Source: Euzebya tangerina (GTDB lineage Bacteria; Actinomycetota; Nitriliruptoria; Euzebyales; Euzebyaceae). Taken from it: a stretch of DNA of 64,000 nucleotides. The stretch lies in contig NZ_PPDK01000001.1 of assembly GCF_003074135.1 (NCBI RefSeq), positions 744,001 to 808,000 on the forward strand. Reading direction: 5' to 3'. Position numbers and translations under genes: made by a program. Under the pieces are notes generated by a model that saw only the letters and a list, made by a program, of their open reading frames with translations, ran no database searches and had not been told where the DNA came from. Positions 8,614 through 16,738 of the stretch are shown here, one piece after another. How positions within the stretch are numbered: the stretch's first letter is position 1; each line of letters starts with the position of its first letter.

Positions 8614-9192
8614 ATGGCTCGTCACAAGGCGTTCGACCCCGAGGCCGCGCTCGACCGTGCCGTCGATGTCTTCCGTGACGGCGGCTTCGCCGGGACCTCG
8701 ATCACGGATCTGTGCGTCGCACTCGGGATCGGCCGGCAGAGCCTCTACGACACGTTCGGCACCAAGGAAGACCTGTGGACCTTGGCGCTGGCGCGGTACC
8801 GAGCCCGACAGACGCAGATCATGCTGGCCTCACTCGAGGCCGACGACGACATCGTCCGGTCGCTGGCAGGCGTGCTCGCCTGGCTGATCGATGACATCCT
8901 GCGCGACCCGCGCGGGTGCCTGGTGGTGACCGCCGCGACGGAACGTGTGCCCGAGGATGAGCGGACCACCGCGCAGGTGGTCGAGCAGTTCCAGGCCATA
9001 GCTCGGACGCTGGCCGACGCCATCCGGCACGGGCAGGCAGTGGGACAGATCAGGGACGATGTGGATCCGGTCGTCCAGGGACGGCTGCTCCTGACGGTGA
9101 TCCAAGGTCTCAGGGTCGTGGGCGCGGCCGAACCGCACCGCAAGACGATGCAGCACACGGTGGACGCCGTCCTCGCTCCGCTGGCCGCCTGA
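8614..9192 (+). CDS. TetR-family transcriptional regulator
   Basis: 192 residues from ATG 8614. An in-frame GTG at 8605 directly abuts the -10-like TAGGGT (8599-8604) and is therefore unlikely. N-terminal helix-turn-helix: LDRAVDVFRDGGFAGTSITD, LCVALGIGRQSLYDTFGTKEDL, typical of the TetR/AcrR family; the C-terminal helical domain binds an unknown ligand. The 12-bp palindrome at 8576-8587 and its near copy at 9237-9248 indicate that it represses itself and the following lipoprotein gene. Confidence 0.9.
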   Translation: MARHKAFDPEAALDRAVDVFRDGGFAGTSITDLCVALGIGRQSLYDTFGTKEDLWTLALARYRARQTQIMLASLEADDDIVRSLAGVLAWLIDDILRDPRGCLVVTAATERVPEDERTTAQVVEQFQAIARTLADAIRHGQAVGQIRDDVDPVVQGRLLLTVIQGLRVVGAAEPHRKTMQHTVDAVLAPLAA

Positions 9193-9236
9193 CGTGATCG
9201 CGGACCACGCTCCGGCGACGGCATGACCACATTCTG

Positions 9237-9248
9237 GACCGATCAATC
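9237..9248. promoter_or_regulatory. Second TetR operator-like site
   Basis: GACCGATCAATC matches 10 of 12 bases of the palindrome before the TetR gene (GACTGATCAGTC). It lies 15 bases before the start of the lipoprotein gene, with the ribosome site GAAAGGA between. Confidence 0.55.
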
Positions 9249-9263
9249 AAGAAAGGACCCTTC

Positions 9264-10208
9264 ATGTCTCCTCAACGGCTCCTCCTTCTGATCCTGTTGA
9301 CCACATCCCTCCTCGCGTGCCAGTCCGGTCAGACCGCGGTGTGGGAGATCCCCGGCGACCGTGTGTTCCCCGAGGGGATCGCCATCGACCCCGGGTCGTC
9401 GTCCTTCTACGTCGGCTCGACCGAGGACGGGACGGTCTACCGCGGGGACGTGGAGGACCCGGGCGGTGGCATGACCCAGTTCCTCCTCGGAGGGCAGGAC
9501 GGACGGACCACGGTCACCGGTCTGGCGGTCGACGAAGCCGGTCGCCTGTTCGTCGCCGGCCGAGACTCGAACCGCTTCTTCGTCTACGACACCGAGGATG
9601 GGGGCCTGCTGGCTGACCTGACCCCGCCGGAGGCCGAGCGGACGCTGCTCAACGACATCGCCGTCACGCCGGAGGCCGCGTATGTCACGGACTCCTTCCG
9701 GGACACGCTCTTCCGCATTTTGCTGGACGGTGAGGAGATCGGCGACATCGAACCCTGGCTGGACCTGTCCGAGACACCGATCGAGTACGAGTCGGGCTTC
9801 AACCTGAACGGCGTCGAGGTGACCACCGATGGGCAGACCCTGCTGACCGTCCAGTACAATACGGGTCAGCTATACCGGATCGAGACGTCGACCGGAGCCA
9901 TCGAGGAGGTCGACCTGGGCGGTGAGGCGCTTCGGACCGGAGACGGCATGGTGCTGGACGGGAGGACGTTGCACGTGGTCCTCGGCGGCCCTGGCGAGAT
10001 CGTCACGGTGGCGCTCTCCGAGGATCTGCGCCGGGGTGAGATCGTGGATCGGACCACGTCGGAGGAGTGGCGCGCCCCGACCACCATCGCAGCAACAGGA
10101 GAGGACCTGCTGGTGGTCAACTCGCAATTGAACATGACCGGCGCGGACGAGCAGCCGACGTTGCCGTTCTCCATCACGTCGGTCGCGCCGTCCACCGGTG
10201 GGGGCTGA
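9264..10208 (+). CDS. SMP-30/gluconolactonase-like beta-propeller lipoprotein
   Basis: 314 residues. A short hydrophobic signal ends in the lipobox LLAC (Cys19 lipidated), so the protein is anchored outside the membrane. The mature part reads as repeated beta-propeller blades: PEGIAIDPGSSSFYVGSTED, VTGLAVDEAGRLFVAGRDSN, LNDIAVTPEAAYVTDSFRDT, LNGVEVTTDGQTLLTVQYNT and GDGMVLDGRTLHVVLGG. This is the NHL/SMP-30 pattern; substrate unknown and enzymatic activity uncertain. It sits 71 bases after the TetR gene and shares its operator sequence, so it is likely the regulated target. Confidence 0.8.
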   Translation: MSPQRLLLLILLTTSLLACQSGQTAVWEIPGDRVFPEGIAIDPGSSSFYVGSTEDGTVYRGDVEDPGGGMTQFLLGGQDGRTTVTGLAVDEAGRLFVAGRDSNRFFVYDTEDGGLLADLTPPEAERTLLNDIAVTPEAAYVTDSFRDTLFRILLDGEEIGDIEPWLDLSETPIEYESGFNLNGVEVTTDGQTLLTVQYNTGQLYRIETSTGAIEEVDLGGEALRTGDGMVLDGRTLHVVLGGPGEIVTVALSEDLRRGEIVDRTTSEEWRAPTTIAATGEDLLVVNSQLNMTGADEQPTLPFSITSVAPSTGGG

Positions 10209-10358
10209 CGGTGCATCCCTGGGCTTGGCATCCCGACGACGTGGTCATGTCCGCACGTCTGTTGCGCGTCGGCGCTGCCCACGACCTCCTCAACGCGTGC
10301 CTCGACCCCGTCGTCCAGGGCGGCGACGCCACCGAAGAGCAGCACCGACCGCGCGTCG

Positions 10359-10712
10359 TCACAGCGCCAGCACGCTGAGCACCGCAGTGATCGCCGCGAG
10401 TGTGCCGAGCACGGCGGCAGGCGCCGCCGCGGCGGGCGGGTCGTTGGCCCGCACGTGGTAGCTGATCGCGCCAAGGGTGAGGAGCACCAGCCCGCTGCTG
10501 GCGGCGACGGCGATGCCGGGGATCCAGTACCCGACCACGAGGCCGACGGCGGCCAGCAGTTCGAGGCTGCCGATCGTGGCCTGCAAGCCTCCGGAGACGC
10601 CGAGGTTCTGCATGTCCTTGGTGGAGGACTCGTCGCGGATCAGCTTCTGCGTGCCGGCGGCGCCGAACGCGAGGGCGAGGAGTGCGCCGAGGGTGATGGT
10701 GTACCAGGCCAT
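10359..10712 (-). CDS. DoxX family membrane protein
   Basis: 117 residues from ATG 10712, preceded by GAAAGGAC; an upstream in-frame start exists but lacks a ribosome site. Four membrane segments are visible (ITLGALLALAFGAAGTQKLI, LQATIGSLELLAAVGLVVGY, a GIAVAASSGLVLLTLGAISY segment and a last one at the C-terminus). The motif AFGAAGTQKL near the N-terminus is typical of DoxX-like proteins. Role not known; relatives link to redox stress or quinone chemistry. A perfect operator-like palindrome lies 40 bases upstream. Confidence 0.8.
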   Translation of the reverse strand: MAWYTITLGALLALAFGAAGTQKLIRDESSTKDMQNLGVSGGLQATIGSLELLAAVGLVVGYWIPGIAVAASSGLVLLTLGAISYHVRANDPPAAAAPAAVLGTLAAITAVLSVLAL

Positions 10713-10751
10713 GATGGCCGTCCTTTCACGGGGGTAGATGATGCACAAGTG

Positions 10752-10768
10752 AACCAAACTGTTTGGTT
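10752..10768. promoter_or_regulatory. Operator-like palindrome before the doxX-like gene
   Basis: AACCAAACTGTTTGGTT is an 8+1+8 perfect inverted repeat, the form seen for many TetR/AcrR operators, and stands where the minus-strand promoter of the DoxX gene should be. No matching regulator gene lies next to it; the nearby TetR gene has a different operator sequence. Confidence 0.65.
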
Positions 10769-10879
10769 TGATATTCCCGTCCGCTCATTTCACCCGCTCT
10801 GGACCCGCTGCGAGGGCGAGACGCTCGGCCGAACGGGACGCCCTGGTGCTCGAGTGACACCACCGGACTGCGGTTCCGT

Positions 10880-10925
10880 GTGGAGCGGGTGAGGGGAATC
10901 GAACCCCCGTATCCAGCTTGGGAAG
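10880..10925 (-). repeat. tRNA-Gly(CCC) 3' fragment / att-like direct repeat, left copy
   Basis: Read on the minus strand this 46-bp stretch is the 3' half of a tRNA-Gly: anticodon loop TTCCCAA (anticodon CCC), an intact T arm GGGGGTTCGATTCCCCT, and the end CACCCGCTCCA including CCA. The 5' half (D arm and acceptor 5' strand) is absent; the sequence beyond 10926 does not fold into one. The same stretch recurs at 16211-16255. Integrases often use the tRNA 3' end as attB, so this is likely an attachment-site scar. Confidence 0.75.
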
Positions 10926-11029
10926 CGGAACCGATGAAACGGCTCAATCAGCGCAAATGACCTCTGAACTGGGGTTTTCCTAGATTTCCGCATCCCGCTG
11001 AATACCGTCTCACACCACTGTTGCCCGCT

Positions 11030-11050
11030 GCTCTGGTCACGCTCTGGTCA
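11030..11050. repeat. Short tandem direct repeat near the left tRNA fragment
   Basis: GCTCTGGTCA occurs twice with an 11-base period (11030-11039 and 11041-11050). It stands in the 320-bp stretch between the tRNA fragment and the exporter gene, which otherwise shows no gene I would support. It could be an integrase arm site or the remnant end of an integrase gene; neither can be shown from sequence alone. Confidence 0.35.
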
Positions 11051-11291
11051 TGAAACCTCGGTTTGAATTTGAACGGGCATCCCTCGGTTTCGTGAACGCG
11101 TCCGGCTCGCAGTGTGGGCCGTGGATCATGGACGACTCGTCATCGAAAGGGGGGCCCGGCCGCTACGGATTTGAGGGATCTGGCCGCCTTCTAGTCGCGT
11201 CGGCCGTTGCCCAGTTCGTCGTTGACGTCGGCAAGCAGTGTGCCGACGGAACGGATGACTACGACGAGACCCATCGATCCTTCGGGATGCG

Positions 11292-14069
11292 ATGAGTGTG
11301 TTAGGTTTCGCGCGTGCAGCGCGTGGAGATCTCGTTGTGATCGACCCGGTGTGGCGGGTGGCGCCTTGCGTGCTGTGGCGTTACCCGCAATTGGTGGTTG
11401 GGTTGGTGGCGGGGGCGTTCGCGCTGGCCCTTGCGGTGCTGTCGGGGCCGGTGTTGGTAGCGGCCTCAGGAACGGCGGCCTTTGGGTCGGTCGTCGAGGC
11501 CGTCCCGGATGCGGCCAATGCCAACGAGCGGCCGGTGGTCCGAGCGGTGTTGGCCGGGGTCACGTCGGGGCCGGTGGAGGATGTGGTGTCTGCCCGGATG
11601 GCCGGGCTGCCGGAGGCCGGCGAGTTGGTGGTGACCCGGCGCCCGATTGGCTACTTGGACTTTGCGGCGCAGCCGGAGGTCGTGGTGTCCAACCCGGCGA
11701 CCGGTGCCACGTCGGTGGCGGTGCCGTTCTCGGCCTCGGGCGCGGTTGACGGCCTCGTGCCGACGACCGAGGGCGTGGGTGGGACGGGGGTGTGGGTTCC
11801 GGATGTGGTGGCATCTGAGCTGGGCGTCGGGCCTGGGGATGAGGTCGCCTACAGCATCAACTATCGGGAGGCGGGGCTCCGCGCGACAGAGGCGGGGCTC
11901 CGCGAGACCGTCGTTGAGGTGGCTGGGGTCTACGCCACAATTGAGGGTGATGCGGTCCCGGTGGACGGGACGGGGGTGTGGGCGGATCTTGCGGACCAGC
12001 TTCCTCCGTGGCCGATTGGGTCAGGTCGGGAGACCCCGCAGGTGCCGCTGTTGGTGGCCGACCGTGCCGTGTTCGAGCAGCTCGTCGCTGAGGTCGGGGA
12101 GGTGGGGTTGACGGTCTGGCAGGTCGGCCTTGCAGCGGTGGCGATCGAGGAGGCTGAGCGGTTGGCCGCGGCCGCCGAACGGCTTGACCGGGAAGCCTTT
12201 GACCCGACCGGCAACCTGCGGACGATGATCGATGATGCGTCCGAGGGGATGGCGTCGTTGGAGGTGTTCACCGGGATCGATCGACTGGTCGAGCAGGGGC
12301 GGCGGGCCCGCGCGGAGACGGCGGACGGGGTGTCCTCAGTCCGCGTGATCGGTGTGGGTGTGTCGGCGTTGGTCGTGGTGCTGGCTGGGCTGGCCTCGGC
12401 CTGGCGCCGTCGTGATGAACGGCAGGCCCTGTTGGATGCCGGACGGTCTCCCGTGCAGTTGGCGGCTTTGGCTGCGGTGGAGTCACTCGTGGTGGTGGGC
12501 GTGGGCACGGCGCTGGCGGTGGTCGCGCTGCCGTGGTTTGTATCCGGAATCGTTGGCGTGGCTGGGCCGGCCCTGTCGGTGGCGGCCATCGGTGGTGTGG
12601 TGGCGGTGAGCGTTGGGCTGTTGGCGGCCACGTCTGGGGTTCAGGCCTGGCGGGTGTCGCGGGCCTACTCGGGTCGTGCGGAGGAGTCGGTGCGACGGCT
12701 GCCGTGGCGGGTGGTGGTCGTGGCGGTCGGAGTGGTGATTGCGGTGCCGGTCTTGCTGGATGACGAGCGGGGCTTCTCCACGGGCGCCGCACTGTTTCCC
12801 GTTGCCGTCCTGGCCGCGGCTGCGGTGGGTGTCGGTGAGCTGTTCCGCACGGCAGCGTCCGCCGTGCGGCGGGTCTGGTCCCCTGGCCGGTTGGTGGCCC
12901 GGCTGCTGGTGGCGCGGTCCAGCCGAGACCGTGCCGTCGCCGCGGCAGTGATGGCCACGACGATGGCGTTTGGGGCGGTGGCCTACACCACCCTGTCGGC
13001 TGAGGCGGTGGCTGAGGCGTCGGAGGACAAGGCCACTGCGCAGGCGGGGTCCAACGCCACGGTGCGGATCCCCACCGCCACGCTGCTGGACGACGGCGCG
13101 GCTGATGCGGCTGGGGTGCCCGAGGCGTCCACGGTGGTGTGGCGACTGCCGCTGATGCAGGTGGATGAGGAGCGGGCCGGGCTGCTGGCGGTCACGCCGG
13201 AGGCGTTCCTGGACGGGGCGCTGTGGAGCCCGCGGTACGGCACCGATGATCCGGTTGCCCTGATGGGCGCGTTGACCGCCGGGACCGGTGGGTTCCTGCC
13301 GGTCGTCACGGAGGCAGCGCGGGCCGTGGTGCCCGACCGTGGTGTCCTGACCCGCAACGGCTTTGAGGACGTGCCGTATGAGGTGGTCGGCCGCGTGGCG
13401 GCGCTGCCGGGCGGGTTCGATGATCGACCGACGTTGCTGGTGGATGCGGCCTCGTTGTTCGAGCGTGGCGGCCCCTCCGCCTCGCCACTGGGGGATGTGT
13501 TTGAGTCCGACGATCCTGACGGCGTGTTCGTTACGGAGGTGTGGTCGACCCGGCCGATCGGCGAGCTCGTCGCAGACCTCCGCGCGGCAGACGTTCCCTT
13601 CGACGAGCCGACGACCCTCGCGGGGGCGTTGGCGCAGCCGACGCTGCTGGCTCGCGGGTGGACGGTGGATTACCTGCTGGCCTTCGCCGCCGTCGCGGCG
13701 GTCCTGGGGTTGGTGATCGTGGTCGGGACCTCGCTACGGGACCGCGCACGCCGGCGGCTGCAGACCCGAGCACTGGTCGACCTGGGGCATCGGGGCCGGA
13801 CGATGGGCTGGGTCAACGTGCTGGAAGTCACACTCATCGGGGTGGCCGGCACGGCAGCCGGGGCGCTGCTGGCCCGCCCCGTCGTCGCGGTGATCGCCGA
13901 CCGGCTGGACCCGCTACCGACCCAGGCCCCCGCGCTGACCGTGGGTGCGGGAACCGCCGTGGTGGCCGCGGCGGCCGTGGCGTTCGTCGTGGCCGCCACC
14001 GCCGCCTCGGCACTGGCCGGTCTGGTCCCGGCCCGAACCTCGATCAACGAGGCGCTCCGCGATGAGTGA
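11292..14069 (+). CDS. FtsX-like ABC transporter permease (large, duplicated)
   Basis: 925 residues. The layout is that of a two-unit FtsX/MacB permease: a first membrane segment (PQLVVGLVAGAFALALAVLS), a long extracellular region to about residue 340, three more segments (residues about 345-460), a second unit with segments near 475-515 and 560-580, a second extracellular region, and three C-terminal segments ending in VPARTSINEALRDE. Such permeases with paired ATPases export lipids or peptides or resist antimicrobial peptides. Followed seven bases later by its first ATPase gene. Codon use is similarly GC-rich to the neighbours. Function beyond this is not recognised. Confidence 0.85.
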   Translation: MSVLGFARAARGDLVVIDPVWRVAPCVLWRYPQLVVGLVAGAFALALAVLSGPVLVAASGTAAFGSVVEAVPDAANANERPVVRAVLAGVTSGPVEDVVSARMAGLPEAGELVVTRRPIGYLDFAAQPEVVVSNPATGATSVAVPFSASGAVDGLVPTTEGVGGTGVWVPDVVASELGVGPGDEVAYSINYREAGLRATEAGLRETVVEVAGVYATIEGDAVPVDGTGVWADLADQLPPWPIGSGRETPQVPLLVADRAVFEQLVAEVGEVGLTVWQVGLAAVAIEEAERLAAAAERLDREAFDPTGNLRTMIDDASEGMASLEVFTGIDRLVEQGRRARAETADGVSSVRVIGVGVSALVVVLAGLASAWRRRDERQALLDAGRSPVQLAALAAVESLVVVGVGTALAVVALPWFVSGIVGVAGPALSVAAIGGVVAVSVGLLAATSGVQAWRVSRAYSGRAEESVRRLPWRVVVVAVGVVIAVPVLLDDERGFSTGAALFPVAVLAAAAVGVGELFRTAASAVRRVWSPGRLVARLLVARSSRDRAVAAAVMATTMAFGAVAYTTLSAEAVAEASEDKATAQAGSNATVRIPTATLLDDGAADAAGVPEASTVVWRLPLMQVDEERAGLLAVTPEAFLDGALWSPRYGTDDPVALMGALTAGTGGFLPVVTEAARAVVPDRGVLTRNGFEDVPYEVVGRVAALPGGFDDRPTLLVDAASLFERGGPSASPLGDVFESDDPDGVFVTEVWSTRPIGELVADLRAADVPFDEPTTLAGALAQPTLLARGWTVDYLLAFAAVAAVLGLVIVVGTSLRDRARRRLQTRALVDLGHRGRTMGWVNVLEVTLIGVAGTAAGALLARPVVAVIADRLDPLPTQAPALTVGAGTAVVAAAAVAFVVAATAASALAGLVPARTSINEALRDE

Positions 14070-14075
14070 GGCGGC

Positions 14076-14921
14076 GTGATGAGTACCGCGACACTGCGCT
14101 GTTCCCAACTGGTCAAGGTCTACCAGGGCGCCGCGGAAGAGGTCCAAGCCGTCCGGGGGCTGGACCTGGATCTGCAGCCAGGCTCGGCAACAGCAGTGCT
14201 GGGCCCCTCGGGCTCGGGCAAGAGCACCCTCATCCGCCTGCTCGCTGGGCTGGACCGGCCCTCGGCGGGCAGCGTCAGCCACGGTGAGGTGGTCGTGACC
14301 GGCTTGACGGGCCGACGTCGACGGGCTTGGCGGCGGCGCTGCACGGCGTTTGTCCATCAGCGGCCCCGGTCAAACCTGATCGAACACCTTGACGCGCTGG
14401 ATCACCTGCGCGTGGCCGCCCGACGTCGAGGAATCACCGCCGCCCGCATCGAACAGCGGCTCGAGGAGGTCGACCTGGCCCGCCACGCCCGCCGTCGACC
14501 CGAGGAGCTCTCCGGCGGCGAGCAGCATCGCCTGGCCCTGGCCGCCGCCACCCTCGGCACGCCGCCATTGCTGATCGTCGACGAACCCTCCGCCCACCTG
14601 GATGACGCCAACACCGAACTGGTCATGGGCCTCCTGCGCCGCACAGCCGAGGCAGGCTCGGTCGTGGTCTACACCACACACGACCCCAGACTGATGGCAC
14701 ACGCGGACCGGGTCGTGCAGCTGCGTCACGGGGTTCTGGCCTCCGACACCCGCCCCGAGACACGAGCCCAGCAGTCGGTCGTTGATGCCTCGGGCAGGGT
14801 CCAGTTGCCGCAGAGCGCCCTCGACCAGCTCAGCGACAAGCTCGTCACGATCGAGGTGACCGACGACGGGATCGTGCTCCGATCAACCGACCCCGACCCG
14901 GACCGGACCGGTGACCCATGA
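14076..14921 (+). CDS. ABC transporter ATP-binding protein (LolD/MacB type)
   Basis: 281 residues. Walker A GPSGSGKSTLIRLLAG, Q-loop region FVHQRPRSNLIEHLDAL, signature LSGGEQHRLALAAA, Walker B LLIVDEPSAHLD and the H-loop TTHDPRL are complete. A C-terminal extension of about 55 residues (from about residue 230) includes SGRVQLPQSALDQLSDKLVTIEV, resembling an AbrB-like swapped-hairpin segment often appended to such ATPases. It lies between the permease and a second ATPase with a 4-base overlap to the latter. Confidence 0.88.
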   Translation: MMSTATLRCSQLVKVYQGAAEEVQAVRGLDLDLQPGSATAVLGPSGSGKSTLIRLLAGLDRPSAGSVSHGEVVVTGLTGRRRRAWRRRCTAFVHQRPRSNLIEHLDALDHLRVAARRRGITAARIEQRLEEVDLARHARRRPEELSGGEQHRLALAAATLGTPPLLIVDEPSAHLDDANTELVMGLLRRTAEAGSVVVYTTHDPRLMAHADRVVQLRHGVLASDTRPETRAQQSVVDASGRVQLPQSALDQLSDKLVTIEVTDDGIVLRSTDPDPDRTGDP

Positions 14922-15499
14922 CCCCGCTACTGTCAGCCGTCTCCGTCGAACGCCAGTTCCGGGTCCACGGCGACCCCGTCACGGCCCTCCGGCCCATCTC
15001 GCTGGAGGTCCAGGCCGGCGACTTCATATCCCTGACCGGGCCGTCAGGCTCGGGTAAGAGCACCCTCTGTGCGCTGCTAGCCGGCTGGGACACCCCCGAC
15101 GGTGGCCGGATCGACCGGGCCGAGGGCACCACCTCGGTGTTCACACCCCAACGAGCCGTGCTCTTCGACACCCTCACCGTGACCGAGAACCTCGGCCTGG
15201 CCGGCCCCGTCGACCCGGCCCTGCTCGACCAGCTCCACATCGCCGAGCTCGCCAACCGCTACCCCGAGGATGCCTCCCTGGGCGAGCGGCAGCGCATCGC
15301 CATCGCCCGAGCCGTCGCCGCAGGAGCCGACATCCTCATCCTGGACGAACCCACCGCCCATCAAGACACCGAAACCACCCAATCCGTCATCGTCACCCTC
15401 ACCAGCGTCGCCACCCGCGGCACAGCGATCGTGGTAGCCACCCACGACCCAGCACTCGCAGAGGCCGCAACCCGAACCACCACCCTCAACGGACCCTGA
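14918..15499 (+). CDS. ABC transporter ATP-binding protein, short second ATPase
   Basis: 193 residues. Walker A TGPSGSGKSTLCALLAG, Walker B ILILDEPTAHQD and H-loop VATHDPA are present; the signature is the variant SLGERQRIAIARA in place of LSGGQ, so this half may be less active. The unit is short, lacking much of the region between Walker A and the signature loop. It overlaps the first ATPase gene by 4 bases (ATGA). A permease with two unequal ATPases suggests an asymmetric ABC complex. Confidence 0.85.
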   Translation: MTPLLSAVSVERQFRVHGDPVTALRPISLEVQAGDFISLTGPSGSGKSTLCALLAGWDTPDGGRIDRAEGTTSVFTPQRAVLFDTLTVTENLGLAGPVDPALLDQLHIAELANRYPEDASLGERQRIAIARAVAAGADILILDEPTAHQDTETTQSVIVTLTSVATRGTAIVVATHDPALAEAATRTTTLNGP

Positions 15500-15509
15500 T
15501 CGGACGTGG

Positions 15510-15524
15510 TGGACCCATGGTCCA
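15510..15524. terminator. Short hairpin after the ABC exporter operon
   Basis: TGGACC-CAT-GGTCCA, a 6-bp perfect stem with a 3-base loop, begins 11 bases after the stop of the second ATPase gene. There is no T-run, so the terminator role is weakly supported. Confidence 0.3.
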
Positions 15525-15744
15525 TCTGGGAGCCGTTGAACACGGGCCGGGGCGCCTCAGGCTGGGTTCACGGGCGGACTCGTCTCTGTGTCCGAACGGG
15601 CCGTCAACGGTTGCTTCGACGCGCCAGGACTGGACGCTGGTCACGACCGGGCGCCGCGCATCCCTGGCAGACGAGCCACGCCCGCCGTCGCGAGTGGTAC
15701 AGCGAGCATGACCACGGCAATCGCCCGTAGGGGACGTGGTCACC

Positions 15745-16116
15745 GTCGAGGCGGCAGTGCTACGTGCCAGGCCCCAGATCGGCAACACACCCATTGGGAT
15801 GGCGACCAACGCGCCGAGACTGGTGAGCAGCCAGGCGCGCCAGGCGGTGATCCTTAACAGCAGCTCGGGGGGCTGAACCGACGTCGCGCAGCACCAGGTG
15901 GTCGCGGCGCGATTCTGCGGCGAGCAGATCGAGGCCGCCCGCAACGATGAGCAGTGCCAGGACACCAGACGCCGCGATGGCCAGCGAAGCGATCTGTGGC
16001 ACGTCTATCTCGGCCGGGCCAACCTCACGACGGGTGGTATGACCGAGCGTGTCGGCGATGGACTCCGCTCGTCGATGGTCGGCATCCGTGACCGGCCGGC
16101 GCAGCGTCACGACCAA
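15745..16116 (-). pseudogene. Decayed FtsX-like permease C-terminal fragment
   Basis: Two minus-strand frames carry successive parts of one FtsX-type permease: first VPQIASLAIAASGVLALLIV and ESRRDHLVLRDVGSAP, then after a frame change near 15870 LLRITAWRAWLLTSLGALVAIPMGVLPIWGL, which is the usual A-rich membrane end of these proteins. No start, no complete domain and a frameshift mark it as a remnant. It points toward the intact exporter operon on the other strand and adjoins the right tRNA-Gly fragment. Bases 15525-15745 show nothing recognisable. Confidence 0.65.
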
Positions 16117-16210
16117 CTGGACACGCTGTCAGTCCAGGGGCACGAACGGGGTACGCGGGACGATATCGGTCAAAGTGCTCCACTCCGAATGACGCTGACC
16201 TGCGCTTTTT

Positions 16211-16255
16211 GTGGAGCGGGTGAGGGGAATCGACCCCCGTATCCAGCTTGGGAAG
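16211..16255 (-). repeat. tRNA-Gly(CCC) 3' fragment / att-like direct repeat, right copy
   Basis: 45 bp identical to 10880-10925 except for one missing base in the T loop (GGTCGATTCC instead of GGTTCGATTCC), which would spoil a tRNA. Beyond the anticodon loop the sequence diverges (GTTGTTCACAACTCC), so the 5' half of the tRNA is again missing. The two copies are in the same orientation, 5.3 kb apart, and bracket the FtsX exporter operon. Confidence 0.75.
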
Positions 16256-16269
16256 TTGTTCACAACTCC

Positions 16270-16473
16270 CTAGCACCTGGAGAGGATGCTGTCAAACACG
16301 CAGTTCAGCGTCATTCCTGCGAGGGCGGACGTGTCCCGGATGGACTCTGGTAGACACTGCTCGTTCGCATTCGTTCGCACCCAGTATCTCGCACCCTGCA
16401 TACTCAGGGTCGCCATACTCAGCGCCATCAAGGCCAAGACGGCTGCGACCAACACACTGCGATCCCTGATCAT
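16270..16473 (-). CDS. Putative small membrane protein
   Basis: A 67-residue reading frame: a basic start MIRDRS, one hydrophobic segment of about 20 residues (VLVAAVLALMALSMATLSM) and a short hydrophilic tail with two cysteines. The profile looks coding but there is no clear ribosome site, no homology I recognise, and it lies beside an integration scar. It could be a chance frame. Bases 16474-16738 contain nothing else supportable. Confidence 0.35.
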   Translation of the reverse strand: MIRDRSVLVAAVLALMALSMATLSMQGARYWVRTNANEQCLPESIRDTSALAGMTLNCVFDSILSRC

Positions 16474-16738
16474 CAGGTGGCATCCAAGGCGCGCCGGTAC
16501 AGCGCGAAGGCGCCAACCCGAGCGCACTCATCGGGGTCGGTGGTGCTGAACGGCCGCCGGGGAAGGACAAGAGCTTGGACTTCATATGGCAGTTGACCAC
16601 TCGAAGGTCGGCGCTGTTGGCCCGGATCGTGACCTTCAGTCCGCCGCGATCCATCCGATCAAGGTCGCCGGCGGCCGGACCCTGGGCGGGTCGTCGCCGA
16701 CCTGGACCGAGACCAACCCCGACGGGAACGGAACGATG

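Noticed and set aside
10880-10960. Complete tRNA-Gly gene
   Set aside because: Only the 3' half folds; no D arm or 5' acceptor strand can be found beside it, so it is a fragment.
11050-11295. 81-codon open frame before the FtsX gene
   Set aside because: No ribosome site, no recognisable sequence, and it overlaps the exporter start; the region is better read as integration-site DNA.
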